From the NCBI GenBank assembly GCA_900549225.1, contig URNP01000004.1, positions 10,249-74,248 of the forward strand: DNA of 64,000 nucleotides, in the 5' to 3' direction. The notes under the pieces were generated by a model. That model had not been told where the DNA came from. It did not search any database and saw only the letters and a list, made by a program, of their open reading frames with translations. The DNA comes from an uncultured Eubacteriales bacterium. GTDB taxonomy: Bacteria; Bacillota; Clostridia; Christensenellales; CAG-917. The position numbers and the translations under genes are program-made. This document shows, one piece after another, positions 62,382-64,000 of the stretch; position 1 is the first letter of the stretch, and each line of letters starts with the position of its first letter.

Positions 62382-63935
62382 ATGGGCGCAAAACTTAATT
62401 CCGAAAAACTCGGCAAATTCTACAAAAGCGGCAAAAAGACGTCCACACGCAGAGAATGGCGCGGCTTCAAGGACACCATGTACGACTTCGGTTGCTGGCT
62501 GAAGAACTTGCTCGTTATGGGCAAATTCATCATGAAACCCACCACGATAAAGGCGTTGTTCACCTACAGATGGTTTGGCAACTATATGGCGGCGTTCGAC
62601 TATATCGATCGTCACCTCGAGGGCGTGCGCGGACCGCAACTTCGCATCGGTCACAAGCAATACGACAGCATCGTCGGCCACCTCACTCAGACGATGGACA
62701 CCCTCTTCAAGTGCGACAAACGCATTGGCAACAAGCACGGCAAATACGACGAACTCAACAAGAAAGTCGTCATTATGGACGAGAACGGCATGATGGTGGT
62801 CGCAATGGGCTTCCCCAACCTCAAATTCGTATCCAAAGAAGTGCCTGCAATCTACACCGGCTCTACAATCGCTCAAGACGGCGTTTTGCACTATATCGAG
62901 GTTTCCGAAGAATTCCAGATTCCTTCCGACGTATGCCCGATGCCTTGTGCGGAACTCGGCTGCGCAATCGACGAAGACTTCCCGATTTGCGGCGTTTGCG
63001 CAATCCACTGCAACACCACTTGCGACGGCTCATTGATGGGCAACCAAATCGAAGACAGACACGACGATCTTCCCTCTTTCACGATGGCTGCTCCTATGCG
63101 CCACCAACAAGCGTCCGTTCTTCCTTACTCACGCGATCAAGTGGTTGCGGCAATCAAATTTATCGAAAAGCACACGGGCGAGAAATGGGACTGGGACGCT
63201 TTTGCAAAGAACTGCAAGACCTACAACGCTCAAAACGCATTGTTCGACACTTGGCTCGAAATGAACAAAACTCCCTATCCTCAAATCTGCGGCAACAACA
63301 TTATGCTTTACCGCGACGCAGAATATATGGTTATCTCGGGACGTGACGCTTCCTTCCTCAAACTCGACCAAGAAATCACCGAACTTGCAAAGAAAGGCTA
63401 CGAAAACAAAGTCCTTGCGGCAAAAGAAATCCGTCACCGCGCAATCGTATGGGGCGTTCACGCTCAATACTACACCGCATTCAATCAATGGCTTGCAAAC
63501 TGCTGGGGCATCGTGACGCTTTGCGATATGCTTTCGTTCACGCTCACAAAGCCCATCAACTACGAAGATCACGAGCAAGCGATGCTTGACCTTGGCGAGT
63601 ACAATATGAACATGATCATGCGCAACCACTCCAACGGCGGCTACGAAGTCGGTGTCGAGCAATTGTGGCAATACTGCGAAGAATACAATGCGGATATGGT
63701 CATTATGTACGAGCATATCGGGTGCAAATCCATGGCAGGTTATCACGGACTCATCGAAGAAGAAGGCAGAAAACGCGGAATTCATATCGTTTGGGTATAT
63801 CACGCTCTTATGAATCCCACGAAGGCTTCAAGAAAAGATATGCGCAACGACGTAAATCGCTATATGCAAACCGTTTTGAGAGAAGAGCCTCTCGATCCCA
63901 CTATCGTTGATTTCGACGATACGAACCGTTGGTAA
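62382..63935 (+). CDS. 2-hydroxyacyl-CoA dehydratase family subunit, long form
   Basis: A 517-residue protein from the same superfamily, with about 100 extra N-terminal residues that I do not recognise (basic, YDFGCWLKNLLVMGKFIM). Cysteine-rich PMPCAELGCAIDEDFPICGV, then CAIHCNTTCDGS, gives seven cysteines within about 35 residues, more than a single 4Fe-4S cluster needs. The C-terminal MYEHIGCKSMAGYHGLIEEE and IHIVWVYHALMNP match the HgdA/B active-site side. The stop codon is followed by AAAAGGAG and the activator gene. It probably forms a heterodimer with the preceding product. Confidence 0.8.
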   Translation: MGAKLNSEKLGKFYKSGKKTSTRREWRGFKDTMYDFGCWLKNLLVMGKFIMKPTTIKALFTYRWFGNYMAAFDYIDRHLEGVRGPQLRIGHKQYDSIVGHLTQTMDTLFKCDKRIGNKHGKYDELNKKVVIMDENGMMVVAMGFPNLKFVSKEVPAIYTGSTIAQDGVLHYIEVSEEFQIPSDVCPMPCAELGCAIDEDFPICGVCAIHCNTTCDGSLMGNQIEDRHDDLPSFTMAAPMRHQQASVLPYSRDQVVAAIKFIEKHTGEKWDWDAFAKNCKTYNAQNALFDTWLEMNKTPYPQICGNNIMLYRDAEYMVISGRDASFLKLDQEITELAKKGYENKVLAAKEIRHRAIVWGVHAQYYTAFNQWLANCWGIVTLCDMLSFTLTKPINYEDHEQAMLDLGEYNMNMIMRNHSNGGYEVGVEQLWQYCEEYNADMVIMYEHIGCKSMAGYHGLIEEEGRKRGIHIVWVYHALMNPTKASRKDMRNDVNRYMQTVLREEPLDPTIVDFDDTNRW

Positions 63936-63951
63936 AAAGGAGAAAAGAATT

Positions 63952-64000
63952 ATGAAATATTTTGGCGGATGCGACGTAGGCTCAACCTACACCAAAGCAG
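63952..64000 (+). CDS. 2-hydroxyacyl-CoA dehydratase activator ATPase, N-terminal fragment
   Basis: Only 16 codons are in the window: MKYFGGCDVGSTYTKA. The GxDVGSTxTKA pattern is the phosphate-1 loop of BadF/HgdC-type activators (ASKHA fold), which inject an electron into the dehydratase at the cost of ATP. AAAAGGAG lies 10 nt upstream. Its position after the two enzyme subunits is the standard arrangement. The rest of the gene is outside the window. Confidence 0.85.
   Translation, partial: MKYFGGCDVGSTYTKA

Overview
The window looks like the chromosome of a spore-forming, Gram-positive Clostridia-type bacterium, probably uncultured and gut-associated. The evidence is the spmA-spmB spore-maturation pair, a collagen-like BclA/exosporium-type protein behind a possible sigma-K promoter, a T-box leader on thrS, many near-consensus sigma-A promoters (TTGACA, 16-17 bp, TATAAT), strong GGAGG ribosome binding sites and intrinsic terminators. 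Base composition is close to balanced by eye, apart from a more AT-rich stretch at about 50.5-54.8 kb. The assignment is an inference; there is no rRNA in the window. I saw no tRNA, CRISPR array, transposase or prophage.

Layout. 1-16.4 kb is mostly housekeeping: the start of thrS with its promoter and T-box, a HAD phosphatase, guaB, a type-B carboxylesterase, a DUF2804 protein, trmO, then a minus-strand run metG-tatD-radical SAM-rsmA-EamA, the divergent spmA-spmB pair, and an SPFH/zinc-ribbon/DUF1858 cluster. 16.6-43.8 kb is one uninterrupted minus-strand gene for a giant lipoprotein of about 9,048 residues. It has about fourteen degenerate beta-rich modules, several short tandem-repeat inserts and an Ig-like C-terminal third, and it is driven by a perfect-consensus promoter. 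44.3-50.5 kb holds a DUF1624-type acyltransferase, a PH-domain protein with a GH127-like protein, an archaeal-type phosphoglycerate mutase and a small membrane protein. 50.5-54.8 kb is the AT-rich pair of a secreted GLUG-repeat protein and a small lipoprotein. 54.9-60.1 kb carries an alpha/beta hydrolase, a YczE/YitT-type membrane protein behind a possible attenuator, a condensation-type acyltransferase, a HAAS-type membrane protein and the collagen-like protein. 60.4-64 kb is an operon of a CooC-like ATPase, two 2-hydroxyacyl-CoA dehydratase-type subunits and the start of their ATP-dependent activator.

The two most unusual things are the giant modular lipoprotein and a family of about 126-bp nested hairpin elements at 4.9, 45.6 and 57.0 kb. 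Each element starts 14-15 nt past the stop codon of a minus-strand gene. Its outer 18-nt arm is complementary to that gene's own 3' end, so the arms differ in sequence from locus to locus while pairing is kept. The inner layout (AAC...GTT boxes, unpaired spacers, a second paired box, a variable tip) resembles an integron attC site, but that identification is only a hypothesis.
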